Assembly: GCF_002086115.1 (NCBI RefSeq)
Contig: NZ_MVHJ01000018.1
Span: forward strand, 1-64,000
Length of the DNA stretch: 64,000 nucleotides
Direction: 5' to 3'
From: Mycolicibacterium bacteremicum
GTDB taxonomy: Bacteria > Actinomycetota > Actinomycetes > Mycobacteriales > Mycobacteriaceae
The position numbers were made by a program, and so were the translations under genes. The notes beneath the pieces were generated by a model. That model had not been told where the DNA came from. It did no database searches and saw nothing but the letters and a program-made list of their open reading frames with translations. Below, in pieces: positions 53,975-62,051 of the stretch (positions are counted from its first letter, which is position 1; each line of letters opens with the position of its first letter).

Positions 53975-56735
53975 CGGCAGCGGCGTTCCTGAGCTCCCGG
54001 CGGGACCGGATACCGAGCTTGGCGAACACCTTGCGCAGGTGATACTCCACGGTGTGGGCGCTGATGAACAGCCGGCCGGCGATTTCCTGATTCGTCAGGC
54101 CCCGGCCGGCAAGCTGCGCGATCTGCAGTTCCTGGGCGGTCAACTGATCACCGGCGGCGGTCGGCTCCTTGCGGGTCTTGGCCCCGGCGGCCTGCAGCTC
54201 CCGGCGGGCCCGCTCCGCGAACGCGACGGCGCCCATCCGGTGCAGCGACTCATGCGCTGCGCGCAACTCCACGCGGGCCTGCTTGGCGGCGCGGTTGCGG
54301 CGCAACCACTCCCCGTAGATCAGCCGGGTCCGCGCGACGTGGACCGCCTGCCGGGTCCGGCCGAAGTGCTCGAGGGCCTCGACGTACAGTGCGGCGGCGC
54401 CCGGGCCGTCGGTGAGCAGAGCGCGGGACCGCGCCAGTGATCCCAGCGCGCGGGGTGTCCCGGCAGCCAGCGTGCGCGCCCGCAGACGGTCCATCGCCTC
54501 GACGGCATGTTCGGGTTGGTCGGACCGGGCGGCGGCCTCGATGAGCTCGATCAACATCTCGTTGTAGAAGCCCAGATCCTCGTAGTCGAAGGCCAGCAGC
54601 GCCGCCGCGAGCGCCGCCGGGTACTGCCCCTTGCCGTTGTTCAACACCGCTGCGCCGTAGTGCGCCAGTCCGGTGATGCGGCCCTCACCGCGGGCGGTGC
54701 TCTCGGCGAGCGCGCCGGCGATGAGCCGCGACGCCTCGGCCTCGTCACCCGACCAGGCCGACAGGACCAGCCGGTGATAGCGCGGCGGTGTGTACCCGGT
54801 CGCCACCGAGATCTCGTGCGCCCTGGCCACCAGATCCCTGGCGGCGGCCAGTTCGCCGGCCTCCATCTGGGAGCCGGCCTGGGCCAGCAGGGACGCCGGC
54901 AACAGGGCCAGGGCGCCGCGATCGGTGGCCAACTGCACAGCGCAGGTGGAGATGTCGTGCCAGCCCTCGTCATCCCAGGCCTCGTGGATCAGCGACTCGT
55001 GCACGATCGGGAAGCCGAGCCAGAACCAATGCGAGCCCTGTCCGGCGACCTCGTCGCGCCCCGCGGTCTTGAGGGCATCGAGTGCGGCGTGCACGACGGG
55101 CATGGCGGCCGCGGCGCCGAGCGCCAGCCGGTCGGCCAGGGCGCGGGTGACCTGTCCGAGCGCATCCGCCGGTGCCCTGCCGGCGAGCGCGGTCCTGGCC
55201 GCGGCGCCGATCTCGGCGGCCTTGCCCGCACCGTGCCGGCCCAGGTACATCGCGGCGCTCATCGCCTCCAGGTATGCCTCGGTGGCCATGCCCGGATCCA
55301 GTGCCTCCCATTGCGCGGCGACCGTGCGGAACCGGTCGACGGCGGCCAGCAGGGCCTGCGCGTCACCACCGGTCCTGGCCGCGACGAACGCCAACCGCGT
55401 GCTCAGCTGCGCCAGCCGGACCAACTCGGATTCGGTGAGCGGGCACAGCTGCGCGGTGTCCAGCAGCTGGCGGGCAGCCTCGAACGACGCGACCTCGCGG
55501 TGTGCCTCGGCGGCGGCCAATGCACGGGTGCCGCGGACGGACGGATCGGGTGTCAGCTCGACAGCACGGGTGAGAAATGCTGCGGCCGCGGCGGTTCCGC
55601 CACGTTGGCGGGCCCGCCGCGCCGAGGTCTCGAGCTCGTCGGCCACCTCCGCGTCGACGCTGTCGGCGGCCAGCGCGCGATGCCAGGCCCGGCGATCCGG
55701 GTCGAGGGCCGGGTCGGTGCCCGACGCCAGGGCCGCGTGGGCGGCGCGCCGCTGGTCCACCGTGGCCGAATGGTAGGTGACGCTGCGGGCCAACGGGTGT
55801 TGGAACTGCACCCGGGTGCCCACGGTGATCAGGCCGGCGTCCGCGGCGGCGGTGGCGGCCGAGTCGGGTAATCCCTGCACCTCCATCGCGCGGCGCAGCA
55901 GCGAGGGATCGCCGACCGGCTCGGAGGCCGCGAGCAGCAGCACCCGGCGGGACTCGACGGGCAACGACTGCAGGGCAGCCAGGTAGCGGTCCTCGATCTC
56001 GGCGACCACCGGCCTGCGGTCGGGTCGCTGGTAACCGCCGGCCAGGTCGACAGCGCTGAGATCCTTCGAGATGGCCAGCAGGGCAAGCGGATTACCGCGG
56101 GCCTCGGCGATGATGCGATCCCCGACGGCCGGGTCCAGGCGCCCGGGGAACACCGTCGCGAGCAATTCGCGCGCGCTGTCGTCGCTCAACCCGGTGACCG
56201 CCATGGCGGGCAGCCCGGCGATCCCGTCGATCGGGGTGCGCAGTGCCAACATCAAGCAGACCGGCGCGGCGGGCAGTCGGCGGGCCACGAAGAACAGCGT
56301 CTGGGCCGACACGGTGTCCAGCCACTGCACGTCATCGACGATCAGCAGCACCGGCCGGTGCGCGGCGGCGGCCGCCACGAGTCCGATGACGGCGAGCCCG
56401 ACCAGGAATCGGTCCGGCGCGGGCGCGGTATCGCTGAGACCGAAGGCGCTCTCCAGCGCCGCCCGCTGCGGCGCGGGCAGGGTGTGGCGCAGATCCAGGA
56501 TGGGTGCGCACACCTGCTGCAGACCGGCGAACGCCAGCTCCATGTCGGATTCGATACCGGTGGCGCCGAGCACCTGGAAATCGGTGGCGGCGGCGCGCAC
56601 ATGGTCGAGCAGGGCGGTCTTGCCGACGCCGGCCTGCCCGAGCAGGACCCGCACCTCGCTCCCGCCGGACCGGACGGTGTGCAGCAGGTCGTCGAGGATC
56701 TGGCATTCGGTGCTGCGGCCGGCGAGCGCGATCAT
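53952..56735 (-). CDS. Large ATP-binding LuxR regulator (LAL family)
   Basis: A 927-residue STAND-type regulator. The N-terminal ATPase has LLGQAGVGKTALL (Walker A, residues 31-43) and LLIVDDVQWLDT (Walker B-like). A long middle of helical repeats follows, and the C-terminal LuxR helix-turn-helix is LTAQELQIAQLAGRGLTNQEIAGRLFISAHTVEYHLRKVFAKLGIRS (~865-912). LAL proteins activate target operons when a ligand binds the sensor part. I chose the ATG at 56735 (AAAGGA about 10 bases ahead) over one 18 bases upstream. It is downstream of the LLM oxidoreductase on the same strand by 42 bases and may be cotranscribed; the coupled nitroreductase/cupin pair is convergent. Confidence 0.85.
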   Translation of the reverse strand: MIALAGRSTECQILDDLLHTVRSGGSEVRVLLGQAGVGKTALLDHVRAAATDFQVLGATGIESDMELAFAGLQQVCAPILDLRHTLPAPQRAALESAFGLSDTAPAPDRFLVGLAVIGLVAAAAAHRPVLLIVDDVQWLDTVSAQTLFFVARRLPAAPVCLMLALRTPIDGIAGLPAMAVTGLSDDSARELLATVFPGRLDPAVGDRIIAEARGNPLALLAISKDLSAVDLAGGYQRPDRRPVVAEIEDRYLAALQSLPVESRRVLLLAASEPVGDPSLLRRAMEVQGLPDSAATAAADAGLITVGTRVQFQHPLARSVTYHSATVDQRRAAHAALASGTDPALDPDRRAWHRALAADSVDAEVADELETSARRARQRGGTAAAAAFLTRAVELTPDPSVRGTRALAAAEAHREVASFEAARQLLDTAQLCPLTESELVRLAQLSTRLAFVAARTGGDAQALLAAVDRFRTVAAQWEALDPGMATEAYLEAMSAAMYLGRHGAGKAAEIGAAARTALAGRAPADALGQVTRALADRLALGAAAAMPVVHAALDALKTAGRDEVAGQGSHWFWLGFPIVHESLIHEAWDDEGWHDISTCAVQLATDRGALALLPASLLAQAGSQMEAGELAAARDLVARAHEISVATGYTPPRYHRLVLSAWSGDEAEASRLIAGALAESTARGEGRITGLAHYGAAVLNNGKGQYPAALAAALLAFDYEDLGFYNEMLIELIEAAARSDQPEHAVEAMDRLRARTLAAGTPRALGSLARSRALLTDGPGAAALYVEALEHFGRTRQAVHVARTRLIYGEWLRRNRAAKQARVELRAAHESLHRMGAVAFAERARRELQAAGAKTRKEPTAAGDQLTAQELQIAQLAGRGLTNQEIAGRLFISAHTVEYHLRKVFAKLGIRSRRELRNAAAVTDRRSE

Positions 56736-56777
56736 CGCCGAGCATCCTTTCACGCCCGGTGGGAACGTGACGATCGC

Positions 56778-57656
56778 TCAGTTCTGGCGGGGCAGCAGTT
56801 CGGCGACGAAGCGGTCGATGAACGACCGGGCCGAGGGGGTGCCGACGGCGGAGATGACGAATTTGGACAGCCCGGCGTCGAGATACCCGTCGAGTTTGCG
56901 GTGCAGGTCCGACCAGCTGTCCGAGATCAGCTCGGCCGGATCGGTGTCCGGTCGCTGCCCGCGCAGCACATCGTGCACATGTGGCGGGACCCCGCCCTCG
57001 GCGAACAACAGGGTGATGCCGAAATGGTCGTCCTCGATGGTGCGCCCGGCCTCCGCGGCGGCGTCGATGATGGTCTCCCGCGCGCGACCGGCCTGCACCG
57101 GGGTCAGAAAGCTACCCAGCCAGCCGTCGCCGTACCGACCGATGCGGCGCAGCGCCGCCGCAGCCGCGCCGCCGATCCAGACATCCAACGGTCTGGGGCC
57201 GGCGTCGAGGCGGAAGTCCAGGTCGAAATAGTCACCCCGGAAGGACACCTCGCCGCCGCCGAGCGCGGCGCGCAGCAGCCGCAGCGACTCGTCGAACAGG
57301 TCGGCCCGGCGACCGTGCGGGACCGGGAAGAGCCGGCGCTCCTCGGCTCGTGCGGCCTGCAGGCCGAACACCGGCAGCACCCGCCCCGGAGCCAACGCGC
57401 TGAGCGAGAGCAGCTGTTTGGCCACCAGCACCGGGTTGCGACCGGGCAGGATCGCCACCGAGGTGCCGACTTTCAGCTTCTCCGTACGGGCCAGCGCGTA
57501 GGCCATTCCCACGGTGGGGTCCACCGCCGGCGAGTACACCAGCTCCGGGAACCACAGCGAGTCGACCCCGGCCGCTTCCAGGCTGTCGACGATGCCGGCC
57601 AGCCCGGCCGGGTCCGTCGAGCCGTCGACGGCGATACCGAACCTGATCTTGGTCAC
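56778..57656 (-). CDS. LLM class F420-dependent oxidoreductase
   Basis: A 292-residue luciferase-like TIM barrel. IRFGIAVDGSTDPAGLAGIVDSLEAAGVDSLWFPEL, VGTSVAILPGRNPVLVAKQL, LDVWIGGAAAAALRRIGRYGDGWLG and LFAEGGV are the signatures of F420-dependent LLM enzymes common in mycobacteria. It would transfer hydride from F420H2 to an unknown substrate. GTG start at 57656. It lies between the STAS gene (27 bases upstream) and the LAL regulator (42 bases downstream) on the same strand, so all three are a probable operon. Confidence 0.8.
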   Translation of the reverse strand: MTKIRFGIAVDGSTDPAGLAGIVDSLEAAGVDSLWFPELVYSPAVDPTVGMAYALARTEKLKVGTSVAILPGRNPVLVAKQLLSLSALAPGRVLPVFGLQAARAEERRLFPVPHGRRADLFDESLRLLRAALGGGEVSFRGDYFDLDFRLDAGPRPLDVWIGGAAAAALRRIGRYGDGWLGSFLTPVQAGRARETIIDAAAEAGRTIEDDHFGITLLFAEGGVPPHVHDVLRGQRPDTDPAELISDSWSDLHRKLDGYLDAGLSKFVISAVGTPSARSFIDRFVAELLPRQN

Positions 57657-57683
57657 CCCGGTTGCAACAGCCCGGCGGCCGCA

Positions 57684-58052
57684 TCACATCCCGGCAGGCA
57701 TCCCGTCGTGCCGCGCCGCGTACTCGCAGACCTTGAGCACCCGCCGCACCGCGGGGCCGGTCAGCACGGTGAGCGCCACCTCGGCCATGATGCATCGGCA
57801 CTCGAGCGTCTTGAGCATCGAATAGCCCTCGCAGGCAAAGAAATCGACATCCGTCAGATCCAGCACCATCCGATGGCACAGCACGACCTTGCTCAGCGCA
57901 TAGTCGAGCAGGACGTCGGTGGTGGTGGCGTCGAGGTCACCGGAGACGGTGACGATCGCGAGGTCGAGATCCTGCCACTGGGTGGCCATCTGCAGGTGTT
58001 GCCGGGCCGAACGGACCGGTACCGACGTGATGCTGGGGAGTGTGTCTGTCAT
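57684..58052 (-). CDS. STAS domain protein (anti-sigma factor antagonist-like)
   Basis: A 122-residue protein with a STAS fold: LAIVTVSGDLDATTTDVLLDYALSK at ~31-55 and MVLDLTDVDFFACEGYSMLKTLE. In SpoIIAA-like antagonists the loop after this strand carries the phosphorylated Ser (DSSG); here the loop reads FACEG, so the phospho-acceptor is lost. Mycobacterial STAS paralogues often have a changed loop. It may act as a constitutive antagonist or a signalling partner rather than a switch. The ATG at 58052 has GAGGG ahead. Probable first gene of the unit with the LLM and LAL genes. Confidence 0.75.
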   Translation of the reverse strand: MTDTLPSITSVPVRSARQHLQMATQWQDLDLAIVTVSGDLDATTTDVLLDYALSKVVLCHRMVLDLTDVDFFACEGYSMLKTLECRCIMAEVALTVLTGPAVRRVLKVCEYAARHDGMPAGM

Positions 58053-58185
58053 GACAGCCCTCACACGATGCGGGTTGTCGCGAAAGCGACCTGAACGGCT
58101 GCTTCTGAACCGAAATCAACGGTACGCGGCAGCGACATCCAGATGACGACAGTTCATGGCCATTGTGCGCATGGTGCGGCGTGGC

Positions 58186-59166
58186 TCACCGACGCAGCGT
58201 CTCGTGCGGGCTCTCCCCGTAGGTGCGCCGGTACAACACCGCGAAGCGTCCGGTGTGGGCAAAACCCCAGCGCGCGGCCGTCGCGGCGACGGTGGTCATC
58301 GAGCGGTCCCCGGCGATCAGTTCCTTGCGGGCCTGCGCCAGCCGGATCGTGCGCAGATACGCCGTCGGCGTGGTGTTCAGATGCCGACGGAACAGGTACT
58401 GCACGGTCCGCGGCGACAGGTACAGCGCGGCGGCGATGTCGCGGACGCTGATATCGCGCGAGGCGTTCTCCTGGATGAAGGCGATGGCCTGGCGCAGCAG
58501 CGCCGGCTGGTCGGCGTTCGGATCGACATCCGGTGAATCCGCGGGCAGATCGTTGGGAAAGGTGCTCAGCACCGCGCTGGCCAGCATCCGGCCCGCCGAG
58601 CGCAGGACGATCGGGTCGTCGGAGGCGTCTTCGGGCGTCAGCAGGCTGTCCAGGAATCTCTCCGTCGCATCGAGGGCGTGGCTGGTGGTCCCCGCCGGGG
58701 TCAACCCGGTGAACCGCGGCACTGCAGGCGACTCGGTGTCGATGGCCGCGACCTCGGCAAGCAGCGCCTTGGACACCACCACCGAGCGCAATTGGGCATC
58801 GGTGAGCGTGATCCGCACCCCGCCGAGTCCGGTGGAGGCGAGGATCCACTGACCCTGCCCGGCGCTCTCGACGCATCCGCCGTGCTGCACCTCGACGCGG
58901 CCACCCAGCACGCACAGGGCAACGACCGCGGGGACATGCTCGGCGCGCAACTGCACCTGCCCGGTGTGGCTGATTTCTTCGATCGCGAACGTGTCGACAT
59001 CGACCCGGGAGTGGGTGCACGAGCAAACCGACTGGTCAGCTCCCTCGGGGCGGGTGATCGTGAACCGTGTCGAGTAGGTCTGGTCCAGGTATTTCTGGAT
59101 CAGCTCGGGATCGTTGGAGTTGATACCTGCCCGCTCGGGGCCGGCCTCAAGGGGTTCGGACGTCAT
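58186..59166 (-). CDS. AraC family transcriptional regulator
   Basis: A 326-residue regulator. The N-terminal part (LDQTYSTRFTITRPEGADQSVCSCTHSRVDVDTFAIEEI) is the AraC_binding_2-like domain found in mycobacterial regulators. The C-terminal HTH has DISVRDIAAALYLSPRTVQYLFRRHLNTTPTAYLRTIRLAQARKELI and TTVAATAARWGFAHTGRFAVLYRRTYGESP. I chose ATG 59166, which has GGAG upstream. A GGTT-N15-GGGTAA candidate, similar to SigF promoters, lies ~62 bases ahead. The target genes are not evident. Confidence 0.75.
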   Translation of the reverse strand: MTSEPLEAGPERAGINSNDPELIQKYLDQTYSTRFTITRPEGADQSVCSCTHSRVDVDTFAIEEISHTGQVQLRAEHVPAVVALCVLGGRVEVQHGGCVESAGQGQWILASTGLGGVRITLTDAQLRSVVVSKALLAEVAAIDTESPAVPRFTGLTPAGTTSHALDATERFLDSLLTPEDASDDPIVLRSAGRMLASAVLSTFPNDLPADSPDVDPNADQPALLRQAIAFIQENASRDISVRDIAAALYLSPRTVQYLFRRHLNTTPTAYLRTIRLAQARKELIAGDRSMTTVAATAARWGFAHTGRFAVLYRRTYGESPHETLRR

Positions 59167-59227
59167 CAGGGCTCCATCGCGCAAGCGCCGGATGGGCGTC
59201 GTACCTGAACCCACGGTTGCGTTCAGT

Positions 59228-59252
59228 TTACCCAAACCGCCCGGATCGAACC
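59228..59252 (-). promoter_or_regulatory. SigF-like promoter candidate for the AraC gene
   Basis: Minus strand GGTT, 15 bases, GGGTAA. SigF sites are GTTT-N15-17-GGGTA-like; the -35 deviates in one base. It lies 62 bases from the start codon. Confidence 0.3.
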
Positions 59253-59268
59253 CAAGTCGACCTCGTCC

Positions 59269-59979
59269 TCAGGTCGGTGGGGTCTCCTCGGGGCGGGATT
59301 CGATGACCTGTTCGGCCAGGTCCACCAGCGGGGTGTTGCTCTCCTGGGAGAGCCGGCGCAGCAGGCCGAAGGCGCCCGCCGCATCCACGCCGAACCGCTC
59401 CATCAGGATGCCCTTGGCCTGCCCGATGAGATCCCGGGAGGCCAGGGCGCTGCGGAACTGCTCGTCGCGCACGAGCAGGTTCCAGGCGACCGCGGTGTGC
59501 GTGGCCAGGATCAATCCGAGTTCGACCGCGTCGTCGTCGAAGGCGTCGGCAACGTCGCTGTAGAAGTTCAGCGCGCCCATCGCGTCGCGGTTACGGAACA
59601 ACTGGAATGCCAGCGACGAACGAATGTCGGTGTTCTGCTGGGTTTCCTGGCAGAACACCGGCCAGCGCTGCTCGGTCTCGATATTGCGGATGCGCATGGT
59701 GTGCTGCTCCCAGGCTGCCTCCAGGCAGGGGCCCTGCTTGGTGCGTCGCTGGATGTCATCGATCTTGTCGGCCACCGAGTCGGTGGCGGCCACCGACTTC
59801 ACCTCACCCTCGCGCGTGGCCACCGTGATGCTGGCCGATACGGCACCCGGCAGCGCGGCCGCGGCATTACTGGTGAGCTCGCGCAGCGCGGTCTCGGTAT
59901 CGCTGGGTTGGCTGCGTTCCAGATCGCGCAGCAGTTCCGCGAAGCGCAGGGCCACTGCGTCACGCCGGGGGATGAGCAT
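59269..59979 (-). CDS. GAF-ANTAR RNA-binding regulator
   Basis: A 236-residue protein. The GAF domain spans ~30-160 (SITVATREGEVKSVAATDSVADKIDDIQ...RWPVFCQE), and the C-terminal ANTAR domain is LASRDLIGQAKGILMERFGVDAAGAFGLLRRLSQESNTPLVDLAEQVI. ANTAR proteins bind paired stem-loops in nascent RNA to prevent termination; in mycobacteria such proteins occur in the lipid-starvation response. The ATG lies 6 bases behind TATTTT with no ribosome site. The GAF ligand is unknown. Its position next to STAS and AraC genes suggests a stress-regulator cluster. Confidence 0.8.
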   Translation of the reverse strand: MLIPRRDAVALRFAELLRDLERSQPSDTETALRELTSNAAAALPGAVSASITVATREGEVKSVAATDSVADKIDDIQRRTKQGPCLEAAWEQHTMRIRNIETEQRWPVFCQETQQNTDIRSSLAFQLFRNRDAMGALNFYSDVADAFDDDAVELGLILATHTAVAWNLLVRDEQFRSALASRDLIGQAKGILMERFGVDAAGAFGLLRRLSQESNTPLVDLAEQVIESRPEETPPT

Positions 59980-59991
59980 GACCTGAAAATA
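59980..59991 (-). promoter_or_regulatory. Leaderless -10 element of the GAF-ANTAR gene
   Basis: Minus strand TATTTT, six bases, ATG at 59979; no ribosome site. Confidence 0.45.
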
Positions 59992-60051
59992 GCGCGGATT
60001 CGGGCAGGCAGCTCACGGGTAGTCGAAACCCTTCGCAGGGAGGAGGCCGAC

Positions 60052-60531
60052 ATGGCCGATCACATGGAAGTCGACAGCGAGCTCGCCGTCGCCCACCACA
60101 CGGTGGCCCCGCGCGACCGGGTGTGGGCGGTGCTCGCCGACGGGTGGACCTACGCCCAGTGGGTGGTCGGTAACAGCCGGATGCGGGCGGTGGATCCCGA
60201 CTGGCCGGCGGTTGGCAGCACACTGCACCACTCGATAGGCATCTGGCCGCTGACACTGGACGATGTGACCAGCGTCGAGGAGAACCGGCCGGATGAGATG
60301 CTGGTGTTGCTGGCGAAGGGTCGGCCGTTCGGCAAGGCCCGTATCAGCCTGACGCTGTCCGACGGCGCCGGCAGTGGGTGCCTCATCCGGATGTCCGAGG
60401 TGCCGGTGGGCGCGCCGATGGGCTGGCTGCCCGAACGGGCGGCGCTGGCGTTGGCGGCCCCGCGCAACCGGGAGTGCCTGCGCCGGCTGGCCGCGCTCGC
60501 GGAGCGACGCCGGCCCGCTGACACCGAATAG
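60052..60531 (+). CDS. SRPBCC (START-like) family protein
   Basis: A 159-residue helix-grip protein. SELAVAHHTVAPRDRVWAVLADGWTYAQWVVGNSRMRAVDPDWPAVGSTLHHSIGIWPLTLDD is the standard N-terminal pattern of polyketide-cyclase/START-like ligand pockets. It would bind a hydrophobic or lipid ligand; no catalytic motif is visible. The ATG at 60052 has the strongest ribosome site in this part (AGGGAGGAGG). It is divergent from the GAF-ANTAR gene by 72 bases. Confidence 0.8.
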   Translation: MADHMEVDSELAVAHHTVAPRDRVWAVLADGWTYAQWVVGNSRMRAVDPDWPAVGSTLHHSIGIWPLTLDDVTSVEENRPDEMLVLLAKGRPFGKARISLTLSDGAGSGCLIRMSEVPVGAPMGWLPERAALALAAPRNRECLRRLAALAERRRPADTE

Positions 60532-60534
60532 GGG

Positions 60535-61404
60535 TCACTGCCGGTTCAGGAAGCTCAGCATTGCCGGCGCGGCCTGCACCCAGGTGTCAAAACCGTTGTA
60601 GTGCTGCACTTTTCCTGCCGCGCGTAACCGGCTGGCGCTTTCCCAGGCATCTTCGGGCCACGGTGGGTCGATCAGCCGGGAACCCTTGATCAGGCAGTGG
60701 ACCGCCAGCGACGTCCGCTTGGGGTGGTCCCAGTCGTTCTCCCCTCCGCGGATGATCAGGGTGGGAATGGTGATGGCGTCGAACATGTCGTCCGGGATCC
60801 CCGGGATGGTCTGCCCCGGCTTGGGGACGAACGCGTCCAGCCAGCGCAGCATCACCTTCAGGAAGCTCTCGGCATCGAGGTCCAGCAGTCGCCCGCGGTT
60901 GGCCGGGTTGGCCTCGATGCGGGCGGACCACTCGGGCACCGTGAGTAGCCCCTCGATGCCCAGGCCCCGGACGGCCAGAATGCTCGGCACGAGGTAGTAG
61001 TTGCCCAGCACAGCGGACCCGTAGACGCCACCGACGATGTTCCAGACGATCAGGCTGGTGAAATTCTGCGGATATGTCATCGCGGCCAGCATCGAGTCCC
61101 TGGCACCGCCGGATCCCCCGGCGATGATGCACGGCCCGATGTCCAATGCGGTCAGCAGCAGGTGCAGTGTCTCGGCCCGCATGTGCGACTCGCTGGCGGC
61201 GAAGAACTGCACGTCCGACCGACCGCAGTTGGGTCGGTCCCAGAGCAGCACCCGGTATCCGCCGGCCACCAGTGCCAGCGCCAACGGCCGCAGGCCGGGG
61301 ATGTCCATCCCGAACCGGCCGCCGGGTGTCAATACGATCAGATCGCCTGTGTTGCCCAGGATTTCGTAGACGACGGTGCCGCCGTTGACAACGATCGTGG
61401 CCAC
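60535..61404 (-). CDS. Alpha/beta fold hydrolase
   Basis: A 289-residue alpha/beta hydrolase. It has VYEILGNTGDLIVLTPGGRFGMDIPGLRPLALAL, VLLWDRPNCGRSD (oxyanion-side DRxxxGRS motif) and the nucleophile elbow AGGSGGARDSM, where a Ser sits in GGSGG. A candidate acid is in LIIRGGENDWDHPKRT. The catalytic His is not in an obvious motif. The C-terminus is WDTWVQAAP-type and typical for the epoxide-hydrolase-like subgroup. Convergent with the SRPBCC gene (3 bases between the stops). GTG start lies behind TACCGT. Confidence 0.75.
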   Translation of the reverse strand: MATIVVNGGTVVYEILGNTGDLIVLTPGGRFGMDIPGLRPLALALVAGGYRVLLWDRPNCGRSDVQFFAASESHMRAETLHLLLTALDIGPCIIAGGSGGARDSMLAAMTYPQNFTSLIVWNIVGGVYGSAVLGNYYLVPSILAVRGLGIEGLLTVPEWSARIEANPANRGRLLDLDAESFLKVMLRWLDAFVPKPGQTIPGIPDDMFDAITIPTLIIRGGENDWDHPKRTSLAVHCLIKGSRLIDPPWPEDAWESASRLRAAGKVQHYNGFDTWVQAAPAMLSFLNRQ

Positions 61405-61416
61405 CCGGCCACGGTA
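61405..61416 (-). promoter_or_regulatory. Leaderless -10 element of the alpha/beta hydrolase gene
   Basis: Minus strand TACCGT, six bases, GTG at 61404; no ribosome site. The element lies just downstream of the preceding gene, which ends at 61425. Confidence 0.45.
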
Positions 61417-61424
61417 TCGCGATG

Positions 61425-61898
61425 TCAGTGCGAAACGGGAGTGCGCGCCGCGGTGGGCGTGACATCGGTGGTGCGCGCGGTGCGGGCCGCGATGGCACGA
61501 CGGCGCTGGCGCTCGTCACGGTTCATCCGGCGGCACAATGTGCGCAGATTTCCGGCGGACAGCGCACGGTGGCGGTCCACCAGCAGGTCGAGTTGTTGCC
61601 AGCTCAGACCGTCGAGGTCGCCGTCGGCGTCGTGGCCGGCGATCACCACGCCGCCGCGCAGCAACGGGACGTTGCGGGCGCCCAGCGACGTCGTCGCGAG
61701 CAGCAGTTCGGTGGCGGTGCGGTTGATACGGCGCTGGCAGCCCCGGGCCGACGGGCTGAACCAGAAGTCGAACTGGCGGTCGGTGCTGGTCAGCGCCTGC
61801 AGACCCTGGGCTTGGACGAGGTCGGTGATATCGGCGGTGGTGTAGGCGCGGGTCTCATAGCTGGCGCCGCTGGCGCTGAGGTAAAGGACGGTGTTCAT
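61425..61898 (-). CDS. Conserved hypothetical mycobacterial protein
   Basis: A 157-residue soluble protein. It begins NTVLYLSASGASYETRAYTTADITDLVQAQGLQALTSTDRQFDFWFSP and has RINRTATELLLATT, VPLLRGGVVIAGHDADGDLDGLSWQQLDLLVDRH and an Arg-rich tail. I do not recognise a known domain; similar proteins seem to exist in other mycobacteria. The tail is basic (RRMNRDERQRRRAIAARTART), which would suit nucleic acid binding, though this is inference. The ATG at 61898 is preceded by three GGTAAC copies. Confidence 0.65.
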   Translation of the reverse strand: MNTVLYLSASGASYETRAYTTADITDLVQAQGLQALTSTDRQFDFWFSPSARGCQRRINRTATELLLATTSLGARNVPLLRGGVVIAGHDADGDLDGLSWQQLDLLVDRHRALSAGNLRTLCRRMNRDERQRRRAIAARTARTTDVTPTAARTPVSH

Positions 61899-61925
61899 GA
61901 TGGTGATCCATTCGGCTCTTTCGTT

Positions 61926-61968
61926 GTTACCGGTGTGACGCTTGGCTGCGTCTGTTACCAAAGTTACC
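61926..61968 (-). repeat. Three GGTAAC direct repeats upstream of the hypothetical gene
   Basis: GTTACC on the plus strand at 61926-61931, 61954-61959 and 61963-61968. The last two are 9 bases apart, start to start. The repeats lie 28-70 bases upstream of the start at 61898, where a regulator could bind. Confidence 0.4.
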
Positions 61969-62051
61969 CATGTGACAAACGAGCCAACCCTTGATAACGA
62001 TCTGGTAGCCGAAAAATTCCGCGGGCGTCCAGGCGTCAGGGCATCCGGACG

